From contig CAVERI010000004.1 of NCBI GenBank assembly GCA_963618055.1, positions 1 through 64,000 on the forward strand: 64,000 nucleotides of DNA. The letters are read 5' to 3'. The DNA comes from SFHK01 sp963618055 (GTDB lineage: Bacteria > Bacillota > Clostridia > Christensenellales > Aristaeellaceae). Shown piece after piece: positions 1-7,045 of the stretch (positions are counted from its first letter, which is position 1; every line of letters begins with the position of its first letter). Under the pieces are notes generated by a model. The model saw nothing but the letters and a program-made list of their open reading frames with translations, was not told where the DNA came from and made no database searches. Made by a program: the position numbers and the translations under genes.

Positions 1-16
1 CGCTGAGCCCGTTCCC

Positions 17-50
17 GCGCGGAGGACATTTCCGTCCTCCGCGCTTTTTT
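17..50 (+). terminator. Rho-independent terminator of an upstream gene
   Basis: A perfect 11-bp stem (17-27 with 34-44) has a 6-nt loop and is followed by six T. A TGA at 4-6 may be the stop codon of the gene that it ends. Confidence 0.85.
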
Positions 51-51
51 C

Positions 52-80
52 TTGCTTTTACGCCGGTTTTCTGGTACAAT
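52..80 (+). promoter_or_regulatory. Promoter of the GT2-GtrA glycosyltransferase
   Basis: TTGCTT (52-57), a 17-nt spacer and TACAAT (75-80). A TG one base upstream of the -10 box makes it an extended -10. Confidence 0.6.
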
Positions 81-118
81 TCGGGTGCAGAAAATCCTTA
101 CAGATGGAGGCGCGTGGC

Positions 119-1141
119 ATGAACGCGATATTGATTCCCGCATACAAGCCGGACGACAAGCTGGTGGCGCTGACCAATCAGCTGCTGACGCACGACGATT
201 TGAAGCTCGTGGTAGTGGACGATGGAAGCGGCGAGGCGTACCGCCCCGTTTTTGACGCGCTCGATAAGCGCGTTACGCTCATTTCCTACCCCGACAACAA
301 GGGCAAGGGCGGCGCGCTGAAGACCGGCATCCGCTACATCATGGATCACATGCCGGAGTGCGAACGCCTTGTGACCGCCGACGCCGACGGCCAGCACCGC
401 TACGCGGATATTCGCAGGGTGCTCGACAAGTCCGCGGAAATGCCCGGCGCGCTGGTGCTGGGAAGCCGCGCGTTTGAGGGAAACGTGCCGCTGCGCAGCC
501 GCTTCGGCAACGCCATGACCCGGCAGGTGTTCGCCATTGCCAGCGGCGCGAAGGTGCGCGACACACAGACCGGTCTGCGCGCCTTCGACCGCGACGGCAT
601 GCGCCGGTTTGTGGACGTACCCGGAGACCGCTACGAATACGAGATCAACATGCTGCTGACCGCCGCCCGCGCCGATATGCCCATTTATGAAGTGACGATC
701 GAAACGGTGTATCTGGATGACAACAAGTCCTCGCACTTCAACCCGCTGAAGGACTCGCTGCGCATCTATGCCTGCATCCTGAAGTTCGCCTGCTCGGGGC
801 TGATCTGCTTCGGCATCGATTACGTGCTGTTCCAGCTTCTGCGCACGTTTATTCCGTTGACGTGGGTAAGCAACCTGCTGGCGCGAATCGTGAGCGCGAC
901 GGTCAACTTCACACTTAATAAGAAGCTCGTGTTTAAGGGCAATGAAAAAACGCTGCCCGCGGTTTTCAAATACACCGTGCTCGCCGTGTTCATCTACCTG
1001 ATCGACACCGCCGTGCTCGCGCTCCTGTACGAAAAGCTCGGCTGGAGCCGCTACGTTGCCAAGATCATCTCCGGCTGCATCGGCTACCTCATCAGCTTCC
1101 CGGTGCAGGGACGAATCGTCTACCGCAGGCAAAAGCACTGA
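119..1141 (+). CDS. Family 2 glycosyltransferase with C-terminal GtrA-like membrane domain
   Basis: The 340-residue protein has two parts. Residues 1 to about 220 are a GT2 fold of the dolichol-phosphate-mannose synthase type, with the VVVDDGSG nucleotide-binding strand near residue 33 and the metal-binding ADADGQH (DxD) near residue 88. Residues from about 225 to 340 hold four hydrophobic helices of the GtrA/DPMS family. Such fusions usually load a sugar onto undecaprenyl phosphate and help present the lipid-linked sugar for wall or surface glycan decoration. I chose the ATG at 119 because GGAGG at 106-110 lies 8 nt upstream; an in-frame ATG at 104 overlaps that site. The gene stands alone between two terminators. 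The sugar donor cannot be read from sequence. Confidence 0.85.
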   Translation: MNAILIPAYKPDDKLVALTNQLLTHDDLKLVVVDDGSGEAYRPVFDALDKRVTLISYPDNKGKGGALKTGIRYIMDHMPECERLVTADADGQHRYADIRRVLDKSAEMPGALVLGSRAFEGNVPLRSRFGNAMTRQVFAIASGAKVRDTQTGLRAFDRDGMRRFVDVPGDRYEYEINMLLTAARADMPIYEVTIETVYLDDNKSSHFNPLKDSLRIYACILKFACSGLICFGIDYVLFQLLRTFIPLTWVSNLLARIVSATVNFTLNKKLVFKGNEKTLPAVFKYTVLAVFIYLIDTAVLALLYEKLGWSRYVAKIISGCIGYLISFPVQGRIVYRRQKH

Positions 1142-1145
1142 ACGC

Positions 1146-1190
1146 CGCATCCCCGGACATTCTCATCGTGTCCGGGGATGCGCTTTTTTT
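1146..1190 (+). terminator. Terminator of the glycosyltransferase gene
   Basis: A perfect 14-bp stem (1146-1159 with 1169-1182) is followed by C and seven T. The T run touches the stop codon of the convergent gene that ends at 1190. Confidence 0.9.
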
Positions 1191-2920
1191 CACACCTGCC
1201 CGCCGCCGGAGGAAGGCTCCTCCTCGATTTCCGCATAGGCGATGGACTTCCGGTTGTGCGTGTACGTGATATGCAGCCGCCCGTTCCGCGCCACGATGGC
1301 CGGATAGCAGAACTGCCCCTCGCGCCCGTGTCGGTCGTCGATGGGGTCGTCGGCCAGCGTCGCGAAATCCTCAAAGGTCTCGCCGTTGTCGGTGGACTTC
1401 ATCACCACCAGCGGCGTGCGCGGCCCCCACGCGCCCGTCGTCGGGTTCAAAACCAGATACAGCGCGCGCCCGGTATCCGCAAGATCAATGCCGCTGTTGT
1501 TGTTGGGAAGCGCGGTCGGATACGCCGTCGACCACGCGCGGCCGCCGTCCTCGGAATCGGAACGGTAGACGCGCCCCGCCTGCGTGCGCAGAAGCGCGTG
1601 CACCCGCCCCGGCGCGCTTTCCCACAGTGTCGGCTGAATCGCGCCTGCGCCGGGCATGAAGTCCGGCGCGGTCTCGTCCGTCCGGTTCAGCGGAATCGGC
1701 GCGAGCCGGTGGAACGTGCGCCCGCCGTCGGTGGATTCGTCCACGCGCGGCAGCCACGCCTCCGCCGATTCATCGGAGTTCGGCGCGAGCATGCGCCCGT
1801 CCGCCAGCCGGATGGGCTTATTGCGCACGGGGCCGCCCGCCGGATTGTCCGCGCCCAGCGGCACGGGCTCCGACCACGTTTCGCCGCCGTCGGCGGATAC
1901 CATGGTATAGCTGACCCAGCCCGGAATCGTGCGCCCCACCCGGAACACCACGCGGATTCCGTCGTCCGCCGCAAAGATCACCGGGTTCCAGTGCGCCGTG
2001 TCGTTCACCTTGGCGATTCGCCTTGGCCGCCTCCACGCGCCGTTTTCGCGCACGGACAGCCAGATTCCCACGTCGTCCGCGCCCTCACGGCTTCCGGCAA
2101 AGTAGACGCACAGCACGCGCCCGTTTTCCAGCGGCAGCACCGTGGACGCGTGGCACTCCGGGAACGAAACGTCGTAGCCGGTAAGCAGTTCTGGCGGCTC
2201 GTGCCGCAAAAGCGAATAATACACGTACCGCTTCAGGCGAAGGAACGCGTCCAGCTCCCGCCGCTCGCGCAGGGCGGGCGCGGACAGGATTCCTTCCTTT
2301 ATACACAGGTATTCCACGTCCTCCGGCGCAAATCGGCAGCCCGCCGCGACGCGCAGAAAATCAAGCGCGCCCTCCGCGCGAACGCGGTCGCCCGTCTCAA
2401 GGGCGTTTTTCAGCATCCGAAAAAATTCCGGCGCGACGTTCGCCAGCGCGCCCACGTATCCCGCGCCCAGCTCCCCGGAAAGCAGCCCCGCGTCATCGGC
2501 ATAGAAGGGAACGTCCGCGCTTCCCCCGCTTCCGATCACAAAGGACGCGCGCGCGGCGTCCGCCGGGAAACCGTCGGTGCGCACCCACAGACCCAGCGGC
2601 ACATCGAGCTTTCCGTTTCTTATCATCGACGCGGCCGCGTCCAGAACAATCGCGTCCGGCCGCAGCGCCTCCAGCGCGCGAAGCTCGGCAGGGTGCGCCT
2701 CCGCAAGCACAAGGCACTTCATGCCCGCGGCATGACACAGCTCGATCATCGTCTCCGCAAACCGCCGGTCGCCGCCTGAAAAGCCGCCTTCCTTGCGCGC
2801 GGGAACGGCAAAAACGCCCGCGCAGCCCTCTCGCGCAAGCCGCGCAAGCCATTTTTCCAGCCCATTTGCGTCCATTTCGCTCCGCGCGGAAAGCGTGGAA
2901 TACCATTCAAATCCCGCCAT
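1190..2920 (-). CDS. Fusion of a DapA/NanA-like barrel and a BNR sialidase-like propeller
   Basis: This 576-residue protein has no signal peptide, so it is probably cytoplasmic. Residues 1 to about 215 resemble the dihydrodipicolinate synthase/N-acetylneuraminate lyase TIM barrel, with a recognisable stretch ending in LANVAPEFF. The Schiff-base lysine and the Tyr motif of that family are not visible. Residues about 245-560 are a BNR_2 (sialidase-like) beta-propeller with four Asp-boxes: SADGGETW (near 347), STDGGRTF (398), SEDGGRAW (458) and STDNGETF (513), plus the conserved PNNNSGIDL segment. BNR_2 members include exo-sialidases and other glycosidases, so the substrate is open. A good ribosome site (GGAGGAG) precedes the ATG. 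The combination would place sugar release and aldol-type chemistry in one chain, but the barrel may be non-catalytic. Confidence 0.75.
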   Translation of the reverse strand: MAGFEWYSTLSARSEMDANGLEKWLARLAREGCAGVFAVPARKEGGFSGGDRRFAETMIELCHAAGMKCLVLAEAHPAELRALEALRPDAIVLDAAASMIRNGKLDVPLGLWVRTDGFPADAARASFVIGSGGSADVPFYADDAGLLSGELGAGYVGALANVAPEFFRMLKNALETGDRVRAEGALDFLRVAAGCRFAPEDVEYLCIKEGILSAPALRERRELDAFLRLKRYVYYSLLRHEPPELLTGYDVSFPECHASTVLPLENGRVLCVYFAGSREGADDVGIWLSVRENGAWRRPRRIAKVNDTAHWNPVIFAADDGIRVVFRVGRTIPGWVSYTMVSADGGETWSEPVPLGADNPAGGPVRNKPIRLADGRMLAPNSDESAEAWLPRVDESTDGGRTFHRLAPIPLNRTDETAPDFMPGAGAIQPTLWESAPGRVHALLRTQAGRVYRSDSEDGGRAWSTAYPTALPNNNSGIDLADTGRALYLVLNPTTGAWGPRTPLVVMKSTDNGETFEDFATLADDPIDDRHGREGQFCYPAIVARNGRLHITYTHNRKSIAYAEIEEEPSSGGGQV

Positions 2921-2950
2921 GCGTCTTCTCCTCCTCCGTTTCCCGCCTCC

Positions 2951-2979
2951 ATTTTACCGTTTCCCCCGCGCCGCGTCAA
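2951..2979 (-). promoter_or_regulatory. Promoter of the barrel-sialidase fusion gene
   Basis: On the minus strand, TTGACG (2979-2974), a 17-nt spacer and TAAAAT (2956-2951). Confidence 0.7.
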
Positions 2980-3077
2980 GCGAAAAGCGCCGCTTGTGCT
3001 CGCCCGGCAAAACCAGCCAGAAAATCCGGCCTTTTTTCGCTTGTTTGGTAAAATCCGATGAATTACCGCTGATTTTC

Positions 3078-3106
3078 TTGACTTTTCGGCCAGACCGACG
3101 TATAAT
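3078..3106 (+). promoter_or_regulatory. Sigma-A promoter of the first sugar ABC operon
   Basis: TTGACT (3078-3083), a 17-nt spacer and a consensus TATAAT (3101-3106). The transcript would carry a leader of about 70 nt before the start codon at 3184. Confidence 0.85.
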
Positions 3107-3183
3107 ATGGTTGCAATGAAAGGGCTTACCTTTCAAACGCTCCTTTGCGCGCACGCGCAAAAATAAGAAGGAGGATGTCTGAT

Positions 3184-4395
3184 ATGAAGAAATTCCTGTC
3201 CATGCTTCTGGCCGTTGCCATGCTGCTGACGGTCAGCGCCTTCTCCGTCGCCGAAACCACCGGCTTCGACGGCGAAATCAAGGTCTGGGTTGCCGACGCC
3301 GCCGTCGACTTCACCAAGACGCAGATCGACGCCTTCAAGGCCGCCCATCCCGAGTACGCGAACATGACCGTGACCGTCGAGCCCATGGGCGAGGGCGACA
3401 CCGCCACCTCCATGATCACCGACGTTGAGAGCGGCGCCGACATCTACGGCTTCGCGCAGGATCAGCTGGCTCGTCTGGTTGCCGCCAACGCGCTGGAGGA
3501 GGTTGCTCCCGACAACGTGCCGCTGATCACCGCTGAGAACGACGCGGGCTCCGTGGCCGCCGCGACGCTGGGCGACGTGATGTACGCCTACCCCCTGACC
3601 TCCGATAACGGCTACTTCCTCTACTACGACAAGAGCGTCGTCACCGATCCCTCCACGATGGAAACCATCATTGCCGACTGCGAGAAGGCTGGCAAGGGCT
3701 TCTACATGGAAATCAACTCCGGCTGGTATCAGACCTCGTTCTTCTTCGGCGCAGGCTGCACGCTGACCTACGACGTGGATAACGACGGCAACCTCGTTGC
3801 CTGCCACTGCGACTACGCCTCCGACAACGGCGTGAAGGCCCTCAAGGCCATGATCTCCGTCGCCAAGTCCCCCGCCTTCAACAACATCTCCTCCGCCTCC
3901 AACGCCACCAACATCGGCGCGATCGTGGACGGCGCGTGGGACGCCAAGACCGTGCAGGAGAAACTGGGCGACAACTACGCCGCCACCAAGCTCCCGACCG
4001 TTGCCGGCTACCAGATGGGCGGCTTCGGCGGCTTCAAGCTGCTGGGCGTGAAGCCCCAGACCGACGACGCGAAGCTGGCTGCCTGCGACGCGCTGGCCTA
4101 CTACCTCGCCTCCGGCGACGTGCAGGCTGCCCGTTACGAAGCGCTCCAGTGGGGTCCCTCGAACCTCGAGGCCCAGAAGCTCGACGCCATCCAGACCAAC
4201 TCCGCGCTGTCCGCGCTGGCGGCTCAGCTGAACTACTGCATCGGTCAGGGTCAGTATCCGAACAACTACTGGTCTCTCGCGACCGCGCTGGGCGACAGCG
4301 TTATCGCCGGTGAGTACAACGACTACACCGATGCGCAGCTTCTCGAGGTTCTGCAGAACTTCCAGGATACCGCCATCTCCTACGCCGCGAACTAA
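3184..4395 (+). CDS. Extracellular sugar-binding protein, MalE type
   Basis: This 403-residue protein starts with a signal peptide (MKKFLSMLL, then a hydrophobic core ending near SVA-ET). The mature part has the family-1 solute-binding fold, and two MalFG-type permeases follow, so it is the substrate-capturing subunit of a carbohydrate ABC importer. No lipobox cysteine is present, so it would be processed by signal peptidase I rather than lipid-anchored. I chose the ATG at 3184 because AGAAGGAGG (3166-3174) lies 9 nt upstream; the ATG at 3175 touches the ribosome site. The substrate is unknown; a malto- or other oligosaccharide is only a guess from the family. No ATPase gene is nearby, so a shared MsmK-like ATPase is likely. 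Confidence 0.85.
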   Translation: MKKFLSMLLAVAMLLTVSAFSVAETTGFDGEIKVWVADAAVDFTKTQIDAFKAAHPEYANMTVTVEPMGEGDTATSMITDVESGADIYGFAQDQLARLVAANALEEVAPDNVPLITAENDAGSVAAATLGDVMYAYPLTSDNGYFLYYDKSVVTDPSTMETIIADCEKAGKGFYMEINSGWYQTSFFFGAGCTLTYDVDNDGNLVACHCDYASDNGVKALKAMISVAKSPAFNNISSASNATNIGAIVDGAWDAKTVQEKLGDNYAATKLPTVAGYQMGGFGGFKLLGVKPQTDDAKLAACDALAYYLASGDVQAARYEALQWGPSNLEAQKLDAIQTNSALSALAAQLNYCIGQGQYPNNYWSLATALGDSVIAGEYNDYTDAQLLEVLQNFQDTAISYAAN

Positions 4396-4409
4396 CACAC
4401 TCTCTTCGT

Positions 4410-4435
4410 GGGCTGGAAGTGCATGCTTCCAGCCC
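4410..4435 (+). promoter_or_regulatory. Hairpin directly after the binding-protein gene
   Basis: A perfect 10-bp stem (4410-4419 with 4426-4435) closes a TGCATG loop 14 nt after the stop codon and is followed by ATCTTTT. It may be a partial terminator or a 3' stabiliser that leaves more binding-protein mRNA than permease mRNA. Confidence 0.65.
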
Positions 4436-4476
4436 ATCTTTTGAATCAGAGCCTGATGAAAGTGAGATGAAATCCC

Positions 4477-5979
4477 ATGGCGTTCGGGACAAAGCGCATT
4501 TCCGATCTGGAATACCTGAGCCTGTCTCCGTTTCAGAGATTTCTGTACCGGCTGACGCGTTTTCTCGTTTCGCTGCCCGGCGCGCTGGCGCACGGCGCCG
4601 CAAACGGCGCAAAGGCCGTCGCGAAATTCTTTGCGGCAATCGGACGGGAGCTTTCCGACCTTGTGCTGACGTTTGTTCACGGCGATTTGTGGACGCGCCT
4701 GAGCTACCTGATCATGGGCGCGGGCAGCGCCGCGCGCGGCCAGTATCTGCGCGCCGGCTGCTTTTTTGCGGTGCAGGCGGCGTTCAACGTGTATCTGTTT
4801 CTCTTCGGCTGGCCGTATCTGAGCAAGCTCGGCACGCTGGGCACCGTGGAGACCGCGAAGGTCGGCCGCAGAACGGTGTACGGCGACAACAGCTTTTTCA
4901 TTCTGCTGTACAGCCTTCTGACCATTTTCTTTATCATTCTGTTCGTATACCTGTGGCGCGCGAACATCCGGCAGAGCAAGACGTCCTATGAGCTGAAAAA
5001 GGCCGGCAAGCACCTTGCCACGGCAAAGGAGGATCTCGCCTCCCTGCTGGACGGCCAGTTCCACAAAACGCTGCTCGCGCTGCCGCTGACCGGCATCACG
5101 GCGTTCACCTTCCTGCCGATCGTGTTCATGATTCTCGTCGCGTTCACCAACTTTGACAAAACGCACCAGCCTCCGGGCAAGCTGTTTACATGGGTGGGGC
5201 TGGACAATTTCCGCGAAATGTTCACCTCCAGCACGTCCAGATACGCCTCCACCTTCTCCGAGGTGCTCACATGGACGCTGATTTGGGCGTTCTTCGCCAC
5301 GTTCCTCAACTATTTCCTCGGCATGATCGTGGCCATCATGATCAACAAAAAGGGCATTCGCCTGAAGAAGATGTGGCGCACGATTCTGGTTATGACCATC
5401 GCCATTCCCCAGTTTGTGTCGCTTCTGTACGTATCCAAAATGTTCGCCAGCGACGGTCTGATCAACAGCTATCTGCTGAAATGGGGCTGGATTAAAACGC
5501 CGCTGCCATTCTGGACAAAGGCCAGCTGGGCGCGGGTTACGATCATCTGCATCAACGTGTGGATCGGCATCCCCTACGCCATGCTGATCTGCACCGGCAT
5601 ATTGATGAACATTCCCGCCGACCTGTACGAAAGCGCGCGCATCGACGGTGCGAACGCCTTTCAGGCCTACATGAAGATCACGCTGCCCTACATGCTGTTC
5701 GTCACGGGGCCGTATCTGCTCACCTCGTTTATCGGCAACATCAACAACTTCAATGTCATCTATTTGCTGACGCAGGGCTCGCCCAAGGGCATGGAGCTGG
5801 AATCCCCCGCGGGCTACACCGACCTTCTGATCACGTGGCTGTATAAAATGACGGTGGATAACACCGAGTACAGGCTGGCCGCGGTTATCGGCATCGCCGT
5901 GTTCGTGCTTACGGCGGTCACCAGCCTGATCGTGTACAACTCGATTCCGTCCGTCAGGAACGAGGAGGATTTTCAGTGA
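4477..5979 (+). CDS. Sugar ABC transporter permease, MalF type, with long N-terminal extension
   Basis: This 500-residue inner-membrane permease pairs with the gene at 5979. The C-terminal 310 residues carry the transmembrane core and the EAA loop (YESARIDGANAFQAY, about residues 386-400) that docks on the ATPase. The N-terminal 185 residues are an extension with an amphipathic cytosolic start and two to three extra hydrophobic segments (near residues 85-110 and 145-165). MalF proteins of Gram-negative bacteria also have extra N-terminal helices, but most Firmicutes homologues are about 290-320 residues. The ribosome site is weak (GTGAG), which fits lower expression than the binding protein in front of it. 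The stop codon overlaps the next start. Confidence 0.85.
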   Translation: MAFGTKRISDLEYLSLSPFQRFLYRLTRFLVSLPGALAHGAANGAKAVAKFFAAIGRELSDLVLTFVHGDLWTRLSYLIMGAGSAARGQYLRAGCFFAVQAAFNVYLFLFGWPYLSKLGTLGTVETAKVGRRTVYGDNSFFILLYSLLTIFFIILFVYLWRANIRQSKTSYELKKAGKHLATAKEDLASLLDGQFHKTLLALPLTGITAFTFLPIVFMILVAFTNFDKTHQPPGKLFTWVGLDNFREMFTSSTSRYASTFSEVLTWTLIWAFFATFLNYFLGMIVAIMINKKGIRLKKMWRTILVMTIAIPQFVSLLYVSKMFASDGLINSYLLKWGWIKTPLPFWTKASWARVTIICINVWIGIPYAMLICTGILMNIPADLYESARIDGANAFQAYMKITLPYMLFVTGPYLLTSFIGNINNFNVIYLLTQGSPKGMELESPAGYTDLLITWLYKMTVDNTEYRLAAVIGIAVFVLTAVTSLIVYNSIPSVRNEEDFQ

Positions 5980-6878
5980 TGACGCAGACAAACCGTTCTT
6001 CCCACGCGCGCGGCCGCGAAATGAGCCTGTCCAAGCACGAAAAAAACACGAATACCGCCATCTACATCGTGCTGAGCGTGATTTCCGCCGTCTGGCTTCT
6101 TCCGTTCGTGTTTCTGGTTCTGCAGTCCTTCCGCTCCTACGCCACCGAGGCGGGCGGCATGGTCAGCTATCTGATTCCGAAAAAATTTTCGCTGGACAAC
6201 TACCGGTTCCTGTTCTCCTCCGAGTGCAATTTCTTCACGTGGTACTTAAACACGCTTGAAATCGCCTCCATCTGCTCCGCGCTTCAGACGCTGATCGTGC
6301 TGTCCGTCAGCTACGCGCTGTCGCGCATTCGCTTTCGCGGACGCAAGCTGATCATGAACCTGATTTTAGTGCTGGGCATGTTCCCGGGCTTCCTCACGAT
6401 GATCTGCCTGTACTTCCTTCTGCGCACGCTGGGACTCACGCAGGAGGGCGCCATTCCCGGCCTGATCCTCGTGTACGTGGCATCCTCCGGCATGGGCTAC
6501 TACATCTCCAAGGGCTTCTTTGACACCATTCCGAAGTCGCTGGACGAAAGCGCCCGCATCGACGGCGCGACGCGCTTTCAGGTGTTCCGCGCGATCATCA
6601 TGCCGCTGTCCAAGCCCATTGTGATCTACACGGCGCTGATGGCGTTCATGGCTCCGTGGGCAGACTATGTGTACGCCTCCTACGTCGCCTTCGGCAAGGA
6701 GGCCAGCTACAACGTGGCCGTGGGTCTTTACCGCTGGATGGTCACCAAGGACTATCAGGGCTACTTCACCCGCTTCTGTGCGGGCGGCGTGCTGGTGTCC
6801 GTGCCGATCACGGCGCTGTTCTTAGTGCTTCAGCGCTACTACGTGGAAGGCGTCACCGGCGGCGCGGTCAAGGGCTGA
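5979..6878 (+). CDS. Sugar ABC transporter permease, MalG type
   Basis: This 299-residue partner permease has six predicted helices. Its EAA loop reads DESARIDGATRFQVF (about residues 188-202), and it ends in the VTGGAVKG tail common in MalG homologues. It is translationally coupled: the TGA of the upstream gene (5977-5979) shares a base with this ATG. GAGGAGG at 5962-5968 lies 10 nt upstream. A GTG at 5976 would be a slightly longer alternative start. It completes a binding protein plus two permeases operon that ends at a terminator. Confidence 0.88.
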   Translation: MTQTNRSSHARGREMSLSKHEKNTNTAIYIVLSVISAVWLLPFVFLVLQSFRSYATEAGGMVSYLIPKKFSLDNYRFLFSSECNFFTWYLNTLEIASICSALQTLIVLSVSYALSRIRFRGRKLIMNLILVLGMFPGFLTMICLYFLLRTLGLTQEGAIPGLILVYVASSGMGYYISKGFFDTIPKSLDESARIDGATRFQVFRAIIMPLSKPIVIYTALMAFMAPWADYVYASYVAFGKEASYNVAVGLYRWMVTKDYQGYFTRFCAGGVLVSVPITALFLVLQRYYVEGVTGGAVKG

Positions 6879-6896
6879 TTCCCAACCCTCTCCCCT

Positions 6897-6940
6897 GCGG
6901 ATTCCGTTTTTTCCGAGCGGAATCCGCGGTTTTCTTTTTT
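6897..6940 (+). terminator. Terminator of the first sugar ABC operon
   Basis: A perfect 10-bp stem (6897-6906 with 6918-6927) is followed by GG, TTTT, C and TTTTTT. Confidence 0.85.
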
Positions 6941-6965
6941 CGAGGACGCTGCGCCGCGCATTCAG

Positions 6966-6994
6966 TTGTGTTTTTTACGTGCGTCGTGTATAAT
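6966..6994 (+). promoter_or_regulatory. Promoter of the P-type ATPase gene
   Basis: TTGTGT (6966-6971), a 17-nt spacer and consensus TATAAT (6989-6994), about 50 nt before the GTG start. Confidence 0.7.
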
Positions 6995-7045
6995 AAATAT
7001 ATAGTGGGATTTTCTCATCGCAAGCTTGCATCGGGAGGCGGAATT

